The position numbers and the translations under genes are program-made. Below, piece by piece: positions 27,414-36,600 of a stretch of 64,000 bases of DNA. Source of the stretch: Krasilnikoviella flava. Its GTDB lineage: Bacteria > Actinomycetota > Actinomycetes > Actinomycetales > Cellulomonadaceae. Position 1 is the first letter of the stretch. Every line of letters begins with the position of its first letter. The notes under the pieces are model-generated. The model was not told the origin of the DNA and did no database searches. It saw only the letters and a program-made list of their open reading frames with translations. The DNA lies in NCBI RefSeq assembly GCF_900167525.1, contig NZ_FUZQ01000001.1, positions 682,001 through 746,000 of the forward strand, given 5' to 3'.

Positions 27414-27451
27414 CTGACCAGCCGTGTGTCAGAACTCACGTCACGGGCATG

Positions 27452-27457
27452 TACGAT
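27452..27457 (+). promoter_or_regulatory. Candidate -10 box for the sugar ABC ATPase gene
   Basis: TACGAT lies 153 nt before the ATG at 27611. No good -35 is seen. The long leader (27465-27610) shows no hairpin I can support. Confidence 0.35.
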
Positions 27458-27610
27458 CGACCCGGCACACCGAGCCAGGCCTCCGGCCCAGCCCCCGGTG
27501 CGCGCGACAACAGAATGTGTCACCGCCGACACGCCAGTCGTGAGAGCGCAACGGCACCTACCCACAACGGATCGTCCGGCACGTACCTGCCGGTGGAGAG
27601 GGAAGCAACC

Positions 27611-28735
27611 ATGGCAACGGTCACTTTCGACCACGCGACGCGCGTCTACCCGGGCACCGAGCGCCCGGCTGTCGACCAGCTCAACCTGCACGTCGAGGAC
27701 GGCGAGTTCCTCGTTCTCGTCGGCCCCTCGGGCTGCGGCAAGTCCACCTCGCTGCGCATGCTCGCCGGCCTGGAGGACGTCAACGGCGGCAGCATCCTCA
27801 TCGGCGACCGCGACGTCACTGACGTCCAGCCGAAGGACCGCGACATCGCGATGGTGTTCCAGAACTACGCGCTGTACCCGCACATGTCGGTGGCGGACAA
27901 CATGGGCTTCGCCCTGAAGATCGCGGGCAAGCCGAAGGCCGAGATCCGCGAGCGTGTCGAGGAGGCTGCCAAGATCCTCGACCTCACCGAGTACCTCGAC
28001 CGCAAGCCGAAGGCGCTCTCCGGTGGTCAGCGTCAGCGTGTCGCCATGGGCCGCGCCATCGTGCGCCAGCCGCAGGTGTTCCTCATGGACGAGCCGCTGT
28101 CGAACCTCGACGCCAAGCTCCGCGTCCAGACCCGTACGCAGATCGCGTCGCTCCAGCGCCGCCTCGGCGTCACGACGGTCTACGTGACGCACGACCAGAC
28201 CGAGGCCCTCACCATGGGCGACCGCATCGCGGTGCTCAAGGGCGGTCTGCTGCAGCAGGTCGGCACCCCGCGCGAGATGTACGACACCCCGGCCAACGTC
28301 TTCGTCGCGGGCTTCATCGGCTCGCCGGCGATGAACATCGCCACCTTCAAGGTGGACGACGGCGTGGCGCACGTCGGCGCCGCGCGCGTGCCGCTCGAGC
28401 GCTCGGTCGTCGAGCAGCTCACCGACGCCGACGGCGGCAAGATCACGATCGGGTTCCGCCCCGAGGCTCTCGACGTCGTGCCCCAGGGCACCGAGAACTC
28501 GATGCCGGTCGCGGTGAACCTGGTCGAGGAGCTCGGCTCGGACGCGTTCGTCTACGGCACGCTGGTCGGCCCCGCCGCCGAGGAGGCCGAGGTCCGCTCG
28601 GGCGCCGGCGACAACCAGGTCATCGTGCGCATCGACCCGCGGAACGTCCCCATGAAGGGCGACACGATCTCCGTGACGATCAAGCCGGGCCAGTCGCACG
28701 TGTTCTCGGCCGCGACGGGCAACCGCCTGAGCTGA
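27611..28735 (+). CDS. msiK: Multiple-sugar ABC transporter ATPase (MsiK/UgpC-like)
   Basis: A 374-residue ABC ATPase. Walker A is GPSGCGKST (38-46), the Q-loop lies in MVFQNYALYPH, the signature is LSGGQRQR (about 136), Walker B is VFLMDEPLSNLD, the H-loop is VYVTHDQTEA, and a C-terminal TOBE regulatory region follows residue 240. MsiK-type ATPases energise several sugar importers (cellobiose, maltose, xylobiose) encoded elsewhere, which explains why no permease or binding-protein gene is adjacent. The codons are noticeably highly-expressed-like. It stands alone after otsAB and ends at a strong terminator. Confidence 0.92.
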   Translation: MATVTFDHATRVYPGTERPAVDQLNLHVEDGEFLVLVGPSGCGKSTSLRMLAGLEDVNGGSILIGDRDVTDVQPKDRDIAMVFQNYALYPHMSVADNMGFALKIAGKPKAEIRERVEEAAKILDLTEYLDRKPKALSGGQRQRVAMGRAIVRQPQVFLMDEPLSNLDAKLRVQTRTQIASLQRRLGVTTVYVTHDQTEALTMGDRIAVLKGGLLQQVGTPREMYDTPANVFVAGFIGSPAMNIATFKVDDGVAHVGAARVPLERSVVEQLTDADGGKITIGFRPEALDVVPQGTENSMPVAVNLVEELGSDAFVYGTLVGPAAEEAEVRSGAGDNQVIVRIDPRNVPMKGDTISVTIKPGQSHVFSAATGNRLS

Positions 28736-28749
28736 GTCACCGCAACGCC

Positions 28750-28787
28750 CGAGGGGCGGGTCCGGCTGCTGCCGGGCCCGCCCCTCG
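28750..28787 (+). terminator. Terminator after the sugar ABC ATPase
   Basis: CGAGGGGCGGG pairs with CCCGCCCCTCG over a GC-rich loop, 15 bp past the stop. Confidence 0.85.
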
Positions 28788-28841
28788 TCGCGTAACCTGG
28801 CGCACCGGGCCCCTGCCCTCTCCCTCGAGACCTGGAGCGAC

Positions 28842-30137
28842 GTGGAACAGCTGCAGATCACCTCGGCGGCGCCGGACTCCGCGCTGCTCGACCTGCCGTG
28901 GCGCACCCCCTTGGCCGACTGGCCGGCGGACGTGCTCGCCGCGCTCCCGCGCGGCATCTCGCGCCACGTCGTGCGGTTCGTGCGTCTCGACGGGCGGGTG
29001 CTCGCGATCAAGGAGATCAGCGAGGCCGTCGCGTTCCGCGAGTACGACCTGCTGCGCCAGCTGCGCAAGCTCGAGATCCCGGCCGTGCGGCCGGTGGGCG
29101 TCGTGACGGGTCGCCTGGACGACGACGGCGAGCCGCTCGAGGCGGCGCTCGTCACCGAGCACCTCGCGTTCTCGCTGCCCTACCGCGCGGTCTTCAGCCA
29201 GGCCCTGCGCCCCGACACGGCGGCCCGCCTCATCGACGCGCTCGCCGTCCTGCTGGTCCGCCTGCACCTGGTCGGCTTCTACTGGGGCGACGTCTCGCTC
29301 TCGAACACCCTGTTCCGGCGCGACGCGCACCAGTTCGCGGCCTACCTGGTGGACGCCGAGACCGGCGACCTGCACCGCGAGCTGTCCCGCGGGCAGCGCG
29401 AGTACGACGTCGACCTGGCCCGCACCAACATCATCGGCGAGCTCATGGACCTCGCGGCGGGCGAGCTGCTCGACGAGGACGTGGACGAGCTGGCGATCGG
29501 CGACGCCCTCGTCTCCCGGTACGCGGAGCTGTGGGAGGCCCTCACGGGGGTCGAGTCGTTCGGCTCCGACGAGCGCTGGCGGGTCGCGGCGCGCATCGAC
29601 CGGCTCAACGACCTGGGCTTCGACGTCGGCGAGCTGTCGATCACCACCGACATCGACGGCACCACGGTGCGCATCCAGCCGCAGGTGGTCGACGCCGGCC
29701 ACCACTCGCGGCGCCTGTTCCGCCTCACCGGGCTCGACGTGCAGGACAACCAGGCCCGTCGCCTGCTCAACGACCTCGACTCCTACGTGGCCGCGACGGA
29801 CCGCCAGGAGGACGACCCGCAGATGGTCGCGCACGACTGGTCGCAGAACATCTTCCAGCCCACCATCCGCGCCGTCCCCCGCGACCTGCGCCGCAAGCTC
29901 GAGCCGGCGCAGCTGTTCCACGAGATCCTCGACCACCGCTGGTTCATCTCCGAGCAGGCAGGACGTGACGTCCCGATGCCCGAGGCGACGGCGTCCTACG
30001 TCGAGCACGTGCTGCGGCACCGCCCGGACGAGAAGGCCATCCTCGGCGCCCCGCCCGGTGAGCAGGACCTCGACGCCGACGTCGACGCCGGGCCCGACTC
30101 CGCCCCGGAGGACGACCACTTCCACCTGTCGACCTGA
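28842..30137 (+). CDS. DUF4032 / lipopolysaccharide-kinase-like protein
   Basis: A 431-residue soluble protein. The N-terminal 200 residues look like a small kinase: LAIKEISE offers a Lys-Glu pair, LHLVGFYWGDVSLSNTLF (about 141-158) resembles the HxDxxxxN catalytic loop with Asp in GDVSLSN, and YLVDAETGDL supplies the metal Asp. The C-terminal part (about 230-400) is the DUF4032 region, with RLFRLTGLDVQDNQARRLLNDL. Kinase activity is inferred, target unknown. GTG start; a TAACCT box lies 49 nt upstream. Confidence 0.8.
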   Translation: MEQLQITSAAPDSALLDLPWRTPLADWPADVLAALPRGISRHVVRFVRLDGRVLAIKEISEAVAFREYDLLRQLRKLEIPAVRPVGVVTGRLDDDGEPLEAALVTEHLAFSLPYRAVFSQALRPDTAARLIDALAVLLVRLHLVGFYWGDVSLSNTLFRRDAHQFAAYLVDAETGDLHRELSRGQREYDVDLARTNIIGELMDLAAGELLDEDVDELAIGDALVSRYAELWEALTGVESFGSDERWRVAARIDRLNDLGFDVGELSITTDIDGTTVRIQPQVVDAGHHSRRLFRLTGLDVQDNQARRLLNDLDSYVAATDRQEDDPQMVAHDWSQNIFQPTIRAVPRDLRRKLEPAQLFHEILDHRWFISEQAGRDVPMPEATASYVEHVLRHRPDEKAILGAPPGEQDLDADVDAGPDSAPEDDHFHLST

Positions 30138-30150
30138 CGGCCACGCCGCT

Positions 30151-30195
30151 GGTCGAGCCCGTCGAGACCGGCACGCGGTCTCGTCAGGCCCGACC
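30151..30195. repeat. GGTCGAGCC palindromic element
   Basis: GGTCGAGCCCGTCGAGACC (30151) and a degenerate inverted arm, GGTCTCGTCAGGCCCGACC (30177), form a hairpin between the convergent DUF4032 and rlmB genes. Probably serves as a terminator. Confidence 0.7.
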
Positions 30196-30206
30196 GACCG
30201 GGCGGA

Positions 30207-31196
30207 CTACTCGGCAGCGGCGCGGGCCTGGGCCACCTCGTACAGAGTGATCCCCGCGGCGACGCCGGCGTTGAGCGACTCGACGTCGGACGAGATGGGG
30301 ATGGACGCCACGGCGTCACAGGTCTCGCGGACGAGTCGGGAGAGCCCGTGCCCCTCGGAGCCGACGACGAGGACCAGCGGGTCGGTGGCGAAGGCCAGGT
30401 CGCGCACGGCGGTGTCGCCGCCGGCGTCGAGGCCGACGACGAACGCCCCGGACTTCTTGAGGTCGGTGAGCGCGCGAGCCAGGTTCGTCACCTTGGCCAC
30501 CGGCACGCGGGCGGCCGCCCCCGCGGAGACCTTCCACGCCGAGGCGGTGACGCCCGCGGAGCGGCGCGACGGCACCATGACGCCGTGCGCGCCGAACGCG
30601 CCGGCGGAGCGGAGCACGGCACCCAGGTTCCGGGGGTCGGTCACGCCGTCGAGCGCGACGATCAGCGGGGCCTGCCCGGCCGCCGCGGCGGCGTCGAGCA
30701 GGTCCTCGACGTCGGCGTAGTCGTACGGCGGCACCTGCGCGGCGACACCCTGGTGCACGGAGCCCTCGGTGAGGTGGTCGAGCTCCGTGCGGCTCACCTC
30801 GAGCAGCTGCACGCTGCGCGCGGAGGCGAGCTCGAGGATCTCGCGGGTGCGGTCGTCGTGGTCGACGCGGGCGGCGAGGTGCACGGCCGTGACGGGGACG
30901 TCGTTGCGCAGCGCCTCGAGCACGGCGTTGCGACCTGCGACGACCTCGGCGCCGCCGGTGGGACGCCGGGTACCGCGCACGACCCCCTTGCTGGCACCCT
31001 TCTGCGCCTGCACGGTCTCGCGCTTCTCGGCCGCCACCTTGCGCTTGTACGCCGGGTGGTAGGTGCGGTCCTCGGCCTTCGGCGTCGGCCCCTTGCCCTC
31101 GAGGCCCTTGCGGCTGTGGCCGCCGGTGCCGACCTGCGCGCCCTTCTTGCTGCCGGCCTTGCGAACGGCGCCGGGGCGCCGGGTGTTGCCTGCCAT
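30207..31196 (-). CDS. rlmB: 23S rRNA (guanosine-2'-O)-methyltransferase, RlmB type
   Basis: A 329-residue SpoU/TrmH-family (SPOUT) enzyme. A basic N-terminal tail of about 80 residues is followed by the RNA-binding domain (EVVAGRNAVLEAL) and the knotted methyltransferase domain. The latter shows LDGVTDPRNLGAVLRSA (motif 1), VVGSEGHGLSRL (motif 2) and SIPISSDVESLNAGVAAGI (motif 3). It probably methylates G2251 of 23S rRNA. Gene order rlmB-cysS matches the mycobacterial Rv3579c-Rv3580c cluster; a palindromic repeat lies between them. Confidence 0.92.
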   Translation of the reverse strand: MAGNTRRPGAVRKAGSKKGAQVGTGGHSRKGLEGKGPTPKAEDRTYHPAYKRKVAAEKRETVQAQKGASKGVVRGTRRPTGGAEVVAGRNAVLEALRNDVPVTAVHLAARVDHDDRTREILELASARSVQLLEVSRTELDHLTEGSVHQGVAAQVPPYDYADVEDLLDAAAAAGQAPLIVALDGVTDPRNLGAVLRSAGAFGAHGVMVPSRRSAGVTASAWKVSAGAAARVPVAKVTNLARALTDLKKSGAFVVGLDAGGDTAVRDLAFATDPLVLVVGSEGHGLSRLVRETCDAVASIPISSDVESLNAGVAAGITLYEVAQARAAAE

Positions 31197-31217
31197 GGTG
31201 TCTCTTCTCTCAGCGTC

Positions 31218-31256
31218 GGTCGAGCCTGTCGAGACCTGCTTCCGACAGGCTCAACC
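31218..31256. repeat. GGTCGAGCC palindromic element
   Basis: GGTCGAGCCTGTCGAGACC with a partial inverted arm (GACAGGCTCAACC), in the 67-bp gap between cysS and rlmB. Confidence 0.7.
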
Positions 31257-31263
31257 GGCGGTG

Positions 31264-32688
31264 TCAGTCGGTCAGCGTCCAGCGGGCGCCGTCGGCGGAG
31301 TCCTGCACGACGACGCCGGCCGCCGCGAGGCGGTCGCGGATGGCGTCGCTGGTGGCCCAGTTCTTCTCCGCCCGCGCGGCGACGCGGGCGTCGAGCTCCG
31401 CGGCGACGAGCGACTCCAGGGCGGTGCGTGCCTTCGAGTCGTCGGCGCCGGCGGCCCACCGGGGGTCGAGCGGGTCGAGGCCCAGGACGTCGAGCATGCC
31501 GCGCAGGGCGACGAGCTCCGCCCGCGCCGCGGCGTCGTCGCGCGACGCGAGGGCGCTGTTGCCGGCACGCAGGTGCTCGTGCACGACCGCGAGCGCGGCG
31601 GGCACGTTGAGGTCGTCGTCCATGGACTCGACGAACGCCGCCGGCAGCTCGGCCTTCGCGACCTCGTCCGCGGGGACGCCGCCGACGCGCTCGGTGGCGC
31701 GCTCCACGAAGCCGGTCAGGCGCTCCCAGGTGGTGCGGGCCTCGTCGAGGGTGTCGGGAGACCATTCGAGCATCGACCGGTACTGCACGGCGGCCAGCGC
31801 GTAGCGGATCACGGGCGCGGGCGCCTGGGCGAGCAGCTCGGAGACGAGGAGCCCGTTGCCGAGCGACTTGCTCATCTTGACGCCCTGCTGGGTGACCCAG
31901 GCGCAGTGCATCCAGCGCTGCGCGAAGCCGTACCCGGCCGCGCGCGACTGCGCCTGCTCGTTCTCGTGGTGCGGGAACCGGAGGTCCAGGCCGCCGCCGT
32001 GGATGTCGAAGACGTCGCCCAGGTAGCGGCGGGCCATGGCGGAGCACTCGAGGTGCCAGCCGGGGCGGCCGCGTCCGAAGGGCGTGTCCCACGAGGCCGT
32101 CTCCGGCTCGCCCGGCTTCGGCGCCTTCCACAGTGCGAAGTCGTGCGGGTCGTGCTTGGCGGCGGCCGCGACGTCGCCGTCGGCCGGCTCCGGGTTCAGG
32201 TCCTCCAGGCGCTGCCGTGTCAGCTCGCCGTAGGCGGGCCACGACCGCACGTCGAACCAGACGTCGCCGGGGCTGGTGGCGTAGGCGTGGCCGCGGTCCA
32301 CGAGCCGCTGCATGAGCTCCGCCATGTCGGGCACGTGGCCGGTGGCCCGCGGCTCGTAGGTCGGCGGCAGGACGCCGAGGGCGTCGTAGGCCCGGGTGAA
32401 CTGCCGCTCGTGGGTGGCCGCGTGGGCCCACCACTCGACGCCCGCCGCGGCGGCCTTGGCGAGGATCTTGTCCTCGATGTCGGTGACGTTGCGGATCAGC
32501 GTGACCCGCAGGCCCGAGCGCTCCAGCCAACGGCGCAGCACGTCGAACGCGATGACGGGCCGCAGGTGGCCGATGTGGGGCGAGGCCTGCACCGTGGCGC
32601 CACACAGGTAGATGCCGACCTCGCCCGGGGTCACGGGGACGAAGTCGCGCACGTCGCGCGTCGCGGTGTCGTACAGGCGCAGGCTCAC
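31264..32688 (-). CDS. cysS: Cysteine-tRNA ligase
   Basis: A 474-residue class I synthetase. The zinc ligand Cys29 is in [12 protein letters not shown] is SPHIGHLRP (38-41), the second zinc cluster is [24 protein letters not shown] follows, and KMSKS is [11 protein letters not shown] (about 270). It charges tRNA-Cys. It is longer than MshC (about 410) and has the C-terminal anticodon-binding helices, so it is CysRS, not the mycothiol ligase. Neighbour order fits the carD-ispD-ispF-cysS-rlmB cluster, apart from the block at 32713-38055. Confidence 0.96.
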   Translation of the reverse strand: MSLRLYDTATRDVRDFVPVTPGEVGIYLCGATVQASPHIGHLRPVIAFDVLRRWLERSGLRVTLIRNVTDIEDKILAKAAAAGVEWWAHAATHERQFTRAYDALGVLPPTYEPRATGHVPDMAELMQRLVDRGHAYATSPGDVWFDVRSWPAYGELTRQRLEDLNPEPADGDVAAAAKHDPHDFALWKAPKPGEPETASWDTPFGRGRPGWHLECSAMARRYLGDVFDIHGGGLDLRFPHHENEQAQSRAAGYGFAQRWMHCAWVTQQGVKMSKSLGNGLLVSELLAQAPAPVIRYALAAVQYRSMLEWSPDTLDEARTTWERLTGFVERATERVGGVPADEVAKAELPAAFVESMDDDLNVPAALAVVHEHLRAGNSALASRDDAAARAELVALRGMLDVLGLDPLDPRWAAGADDSKARTALESLVAAELDARVAARAEKNWATSDAIRDRLAAAGVVVQDSADGARWTLTD

Positions 32689-32712
32689 CGGACCAGCGTA
32701 CCGGCCGGCCCC

Positions 32713-33900
32713 TCAGCCGAAGGTGCGCCCCTCGCCGCGGTACGTGGGGACGGACTCGACGATCTCGTCGCCGCGCACCAGGTGGACCACGTCGAACCGC
32801 TCCATGAGCTCGCCCGCCTTGGCGTGCCGTAGCCACACCCGGTCCCCGACGCCGAGGGGCGGCGCGCCGCGGCGGCGCCGCAGCGGCGTCATGACCTCCC
32901 CCGCGCCCTCCGTGCCGGTGAGCGACCAGCCGGGTGTCGCGACCCGCGGCAGCCGCGAGCGCCCCGCGGGGCCGGACGCCACGTACCCGCCGCCGAAGGC
33001 CGTCGCCCAGCCCGGCGCGGGGACGCGCGCCACGTCGAGCCCGAAGAACGCCGCGGGCCGCGGGTCGAAGGAGCGGTACCCGTCGAACAGGCCGGGGACG
33101 AACAGCCCGGAGCCCGCCGTGACCTCGGTGACGGCGGGGCCGGCCGACGACGTCTCGAGCGAGCCCGTCCCGCCGGAGTTCACCAGCTCCACGCCGTGCC
33201 CGACGACGGCTCGCACGGCCTCGACGACCTCGGCACGGCGGCGGTCCAGCTCGGCCACCGACAGCCGCTTGACGATCCGGACCGCGGGGTTGGTGTCGGG
33301 CAGGCCGGCGACCTGCGCCTCGTAGAACATCAGGCCGCGCAGCCGCGCACCGGGCTGGGCCTCGACCCGGCGGGCGAGGGCCGCGGCGCGGTCCGGGGTG
33401 CGCAGCGGCGAGCGCCGGGTGCCCAGGTGCACGTGCAGCGGCCCTGCCTCGAGCCGCAACGACGCGTCGACGTCCAGGCAGACGGCGACGTCGGGCAGGT
33501 CTGCCGTGCCGGCGGACCGCAGGGCGCCGTCCAGGAGCGCGAGCTGGGCGACGTCGTCGACCATGAGGGTGACCTCGCGCCGTGCGCCGGCGTCCGCGGC
33601 GAGCCGGGCGAGGGCGTCGCGGTCCACCGTGGGGTAGCCGACGAGGACGTCACGCACCCCCTCCTGCACGAGCCACAGCGCCTCGGCGAGGGAGAAGGCC
33701 ATGACCCCCTGGAACCCGGCGTCGAGCGCGCGGCCGACCAGCGAGCGCACGCGGACCGACTTGCTCGCCACCCGGACCGGCACGTCGCGGGCCCGGCGGC
33801 GCAGGTCGGCCGCGTTGGCGTCGAAGGCGTCGAGATCGACCACGGCCACGGGCGCCGGCAGGTGCGCGGTGGCGCCGGCCAGCCGCTCCGTCAGGGTCAT
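32713..33900 (-). CDS. PLP-dependent amino acid deaminase/aldolase-like protein (alanine racemase N-terminal fold)
   Basis: A 395-residue fold-type III PLP protein. The PLP lysine is probably Lys47 in VRVASKSVRVRS, after VAVVDLDAFDANA. GGTGSLE (phosphate-binding loop) and the C-terminal DSD1-like region GVGDRVWLRHAKAGELMERFD contain the His/Glu cluster typical of metal-assisted D-amino-acid dehydratases or threonine aldolases. Reaction not assignable. Divergent from the sugar-lactone oxidase gene, a pair that recurs in actinobacteria, so the two may belong to one pathway. Confidence 0.82.
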   Translation of the reverse strand: MTLTERLAGATAHLPAPVAVVDLDAFDANAADLRRRARDVPVRVASKSVRVRSLVGRALDAGFQGVMAFSLAEALWLVQEGVRDVLVGYPTVDRDALARLAADAGARREVTLMVDDVAQLALLDGALRSAGTADLPDVAVCLDVDASLRLEAGPLHVHLGTRRSPLRTPDRAAALARRVEAQPGARLRGLMFYEAQVAGLPDTNPAVRIVKRLSVAELDRRRAEVVEAVRAVVGHGVELVNSGGTGSLETSSAGPAVTEVTAGSGLFVPGLFDGYRSFDPRPAAFFGLDVARVPAPGWATAFGGGYVASGPAGRSRLPRVATPGWSLTGTEGAGEVMTPLRRRRGAPPLGVGDRVWLRHAKAGELMERFDVVHLVRGDEIVESVPTYRGEGRTFG

Positions 33901-34024
33901 GACCGCACGCTACACCGGCGCGACCACCCCCGGTCCGGCCCGCGGGCCGCCGCCCCGCCCGGGCCCACGAGGTCCGTCCGGAGGGGGATCCCCGCAGGTG
34001 GCCGTGCGTGGCAGAGTGTGCCGC

Positions 34025-35443
34025 GTGACCCCGAGCACCGTCGCCCGCACACCGGCCCCCGCCACCCCCGACGCCCCGCTGCGCACCTGGGGCGGCACGC
34101 ACTCCTGGCAGCCCGCGCGCCGCGTCGCGCCGCGCGACGAGGGCGAGCTCGGCGTCGTCGTCGCCGATGCCGCCGCCGAGGGCCTTACCGTGCGCGCGAT
34201 GGGCGCCGGCCACTCGTTCACCGGCGCGGCCGTCACCGACGGCGTCCACCTGAGCCTGGACCACCTGAGCGGGATCGAGGCCGTCGCGCCGCAGCCCGAC
34301 GGCAGCTCGCTCGTCACGGTGCGCGCCGGCACCCGGCTGCACGACCTCAACCGGCTGCTCGCCGCGCTGGGCCTCGCGATGCGGAACCTGGGCGACATCG
34401 ACCGCCAGTCGGTCGCGGGCGCGATCTCCACCGGTACGCACGGCACCGGCGCGCGCCTGGGCGGGCTCCCGACGCAGGTCCGCGGCGTCCGGGTGGTCGC
34501 GGCCGACGGCGCCGTCCGGTCCGCGTCGGACGCCGCGGCGCCGGGCAGCCCCGACCGCGAGCTGTTCGAGCTCGCCCGCCTCGGCCTCGGCGCCGCGGGC
34601 GTGCTGTCGGCCGTGACCCTCGAGGTGGTGCCGGCGTTCTGGCTGCGGGCCCAGGAGGAGCCGTGGCCGCTGGACCGGGTGCTCGAGGAGCTCGACGAGT
34701 ACGTCGACGGCAACGACCACGCGGAGTTCTACTGGTTCCCCGGCACCCGCCGGGCCCTGACCAAGCGCAACAACCGGGCGACCGTGGACGAGATCGAGGC
34801 GTGGGCCGCCGCCCGCGCCGGCGGTCTCGGCGCCGTGCGCACCGCCGGCGCTCGTGCCCGCGCCCTCCTGGACGAGGAGGTGCTGTCCAACGGCGCCTTC
34901 GAGGTGGTGAACCGGCTGGCGTTCGCTGCCCCGGGCCTGGTGCCGCGGCTCAACGCCGTCAGCGCGCGGGCGCTCGGCGCCAAGACGTACGTGGCACCGT
35001 CGGCCGACGTGTTCGTCACCCGCCGCCGGGTGCGCTTCGTCGAGATGGAGTACGCCCTGCCGCGCGCCGCGCTGCGCGGCGTCCTCGACGAGCTCGACGC
35101 CTGGCTGCGCGCGTCCGGCGAGCCCGTCCCGTTCCCGGTCGAGGTGCGCTTCGCCGCGGCCGACGACGTCTGGCTCTCCACGGCCCGTGGCCGCGAGACC
35201 GCCTACGTGGCGGTGCACCAGTACGCGCCGATGCCGCACCAGCGCTACTTCAGCGCCGCCGAGCAGATCTTCGTCGCGGCCGGCGGGCGGCCCCACTGGG
35301 GCAAGATGCACACCCGCACGGCCGAGGGCCTCGCCGCCCACTACCCGCTCGACGACGTCGCCCGGGTGCGCGCCGACGTCGACCCCGGCAGCGTCTTCCG
35401 CAACGCCTATACCGACACCGTCCTCGGTGTCGCCGCCGGCTGA
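34025..35443 (+). CDS. FAD-linked D-arabinono-1,4-lactone oxidase family protein
   Basis: A 472-residue flavoprotein of the VAO/ALO family. The FAD-binding segment has VRAMGAGHSFTGAAV (GAGHS at 60-64) and NLGDIDRQSVAGAISTGTHGTG, and the C-terminal ALO domain ends with RPHWGKMHT and the last Pro/Phe-rich segment DPGSVFRNAYTD. Members oxidise sugar lactones or alditols (xylitol/sorbitol oxidase, L-gulonolactone type). The exact substrate is not clear. GTG start at 34025. Divergent from the PLP protein, 124 bp apart. Confidence 0.88.
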   Translation: MTPSTVARTPAPATPDAPLRTWGGTHSWQPARRVAPRDEGELGVVVADAAAEGLTVRAMGAGHSFTGAAVTDGVHLSLDHLSGIEAVAPQPDGSSLVTVRAGTRLHDLNRLLAALGLAMRNLGDIDRQSVAGAISTGTHGTGARLGGLPTQVRGVRVVAADGAVRSASDAAAPGSPDRELFELARLGLGAAGVLSAVTLEVVPAFWLRAQEEPWPLDRVLEELDEYVDGNDHAEFYWFPGTRRALTKRNNRATVDEIEAWAAARAGGLGAVRTAGARARALLDEEVLSNGAFEVVNRLAFAAPGLVPRLNAVSARALGAKTYVAPSADVFVTRRRVRFVEMEYALPRAALRGVLDELDAWLRASGEPVPFPVEVRFAAADDVWLSTARGRETAYVAVHQYAPMPHQRYFSAAEQIFVAAGGRPHWGKMHTRTAEGLAAHYPLDDVARVRADVDPGSVFRNAYTDTVLGVAAG

Positions 35444-35462
35444 GCCGCCGGGACGGCACCGC

Positions 35463-35484
35463 AGGTCGAGCCTGGCGAGACCTC
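35463..35484. repeat. Partial GGTCGAGCC element
   Basis: AGGTCGAGCCTGGCGAGACC: one arm only, with a T-to-G change. Lies in the 59-bp gap between the convergent lactone oxidase and VanS-like genes. Confidence 0.5.
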
Positions 35485-35502
35485 GCCGGGACCCGACCGC
35501 GT

Positions 35503-36600
35503 TCAGCCGGCGGGGAGCCGCACGACGACCCGCAGCCCGCCGCCCGGGCGGGCCGCGACGGCCAGCGCGCCGTCGTGCGCCTCGGTGATGCTCCGGACGA
35601 TCGCCAGCCCGAGGCCGACGCCGGCATGGTCGCCGTGGGTGCGCCCGCCGCCGCGCTGGAACGGCTCGGTGAGCGTGCCGGCGAGCTCCGCGGCGACCCG
35701 CTCGCCGGTGTTCTCGACGACCAGCTCGACCTCGCCCGGCCGGGCGACGGTGGTGACCTGCACGCCGCCGCCCTCCGGGAGGTTGTGGACGATCGCGTTG
35801 TGCACGAGGTTCGTCACCAGCTGCAGCAGGAGGGCGGGCGACCCGGCGGTGGGCGCGACGTCGCCCGAGGTGCCCACGACGACGCCGTGCTTGTCCGCCA
35901 GGGGCTGCAGCGTCTCGGTGGCCTCCTCCGCGACGAGGGACAGGTCGACCCGCTCCCGGTCGAAGGCCCGTCGCTCGGCGCGGCTGAGCAGCAGCAGCGC
36001 CTCGGTGAGGCCGATCGCCCGCGCGTTGACGACGTCGAGGCGCGCCAGGAGCTCGTCGACGTCGCGGTCCGGGTCCCGGCGCGCCACCTCGAGCAGGGTC
36101 TGCGTGATGGCCAGCGGGGTCCGCAGCTCGTGGGAGGCGTTCGCGGCGAACCGTCGCTGCTCCGCGACCTGCGCCTCGAGCCGCCCGAGCATGGCGTCGA
36201 AGGAGTCGGCGAGCTCGCGGAACTCGTCGCTTCGCCCCGGCAGGTGGATGCGGTGCGAGAGGGAGCCGTCGGCGGCGCGCCGGGTGGCGTCGGTGATGCG
36301 GGTCAGCGGGGCGAGCATCCGGCCGGCGAGGAACCACCCGCCCACCAGCCCGAACGCCAGGAGGAAGACCAGCGCCCATGCCACCCGCGGGGCGAACGCG
36401 CGCTCGAGGTCGGACCGGTTGGGGACGAACTGCCCGGGACCGGGTCGGGACGGGACGGCGTCGAAGACCACGGACTCGGGTACGTACCGCAGCAGGAACA
36501 CCCACACGACGGCGAGCAGCAGGACGCCGGCGACCACGAGGAACCCGGCGTAGCTGAGCGTGAGCTTCAGCCGGACGCTCGGCCCGGGCCGCCTAGCCAC
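35503..36600 (-). CDS. Sensor histidine kinase, VanS-like context
   Basis: A 365-residue kinase. TM1 is at about 15-37, a short extracellular loop of roughly 35 residues follows, and TM2 is at about 73-93. HAMP, the H-box ANASHELRTPLAITQTL (His near 155), the N-box NLVHNAIVHNLP and the G-boxes with VGLGLAIVRSI complete it. A short loop suggests sensing within the membrane or of envelope ligands. It overlaps the regulator gene by 8 bp. The divergent D,D-carboxypeptidase gene suggests a VanRS-like role in cell-wall sensing. No vanHAX is present, so glycopeptide resistance is not implied. Confidence 0.9.
   Translation of the reverse strand: MARRPGPSVRLKLTLSYAGFLVVAGVLLLAVVWVFLLRYVPESVVFDAVPSRPGPGQFVPNRSDLERAFAPRVAWALVFLLAFGLVGGWFLAGRMLAPLTRITDATRRAADGSLSHRIHLPGRSDEFRELADSFDAMLGRLEAQVAEQRRFAANASHELRTPLAITQTLLEVARRDPDRDVDELLARLDVVNARAIGLTEALLLLSRAERRAFDRERVDLSLVAEEATETLQPLADKHGVVVGTSGDVAPTAGSPALLLQLVTNLVHNAIVHNLPEGGGVQVTTVARPGEVELVVENTGERVAAELAGTLTEPFQRGGGRTHGDHAGVGLGLAIVRSITEAHDGALAVAARPGGGLRVVVRLPAG

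Noticed and set aside
31264..32688. mshC (mycothiol ligase) instead of cysS
   Set aside because: Length of 474 residues, the C-terminal anticodon-binding region and the rlmB/ispF neighbourhood fit CysRS.
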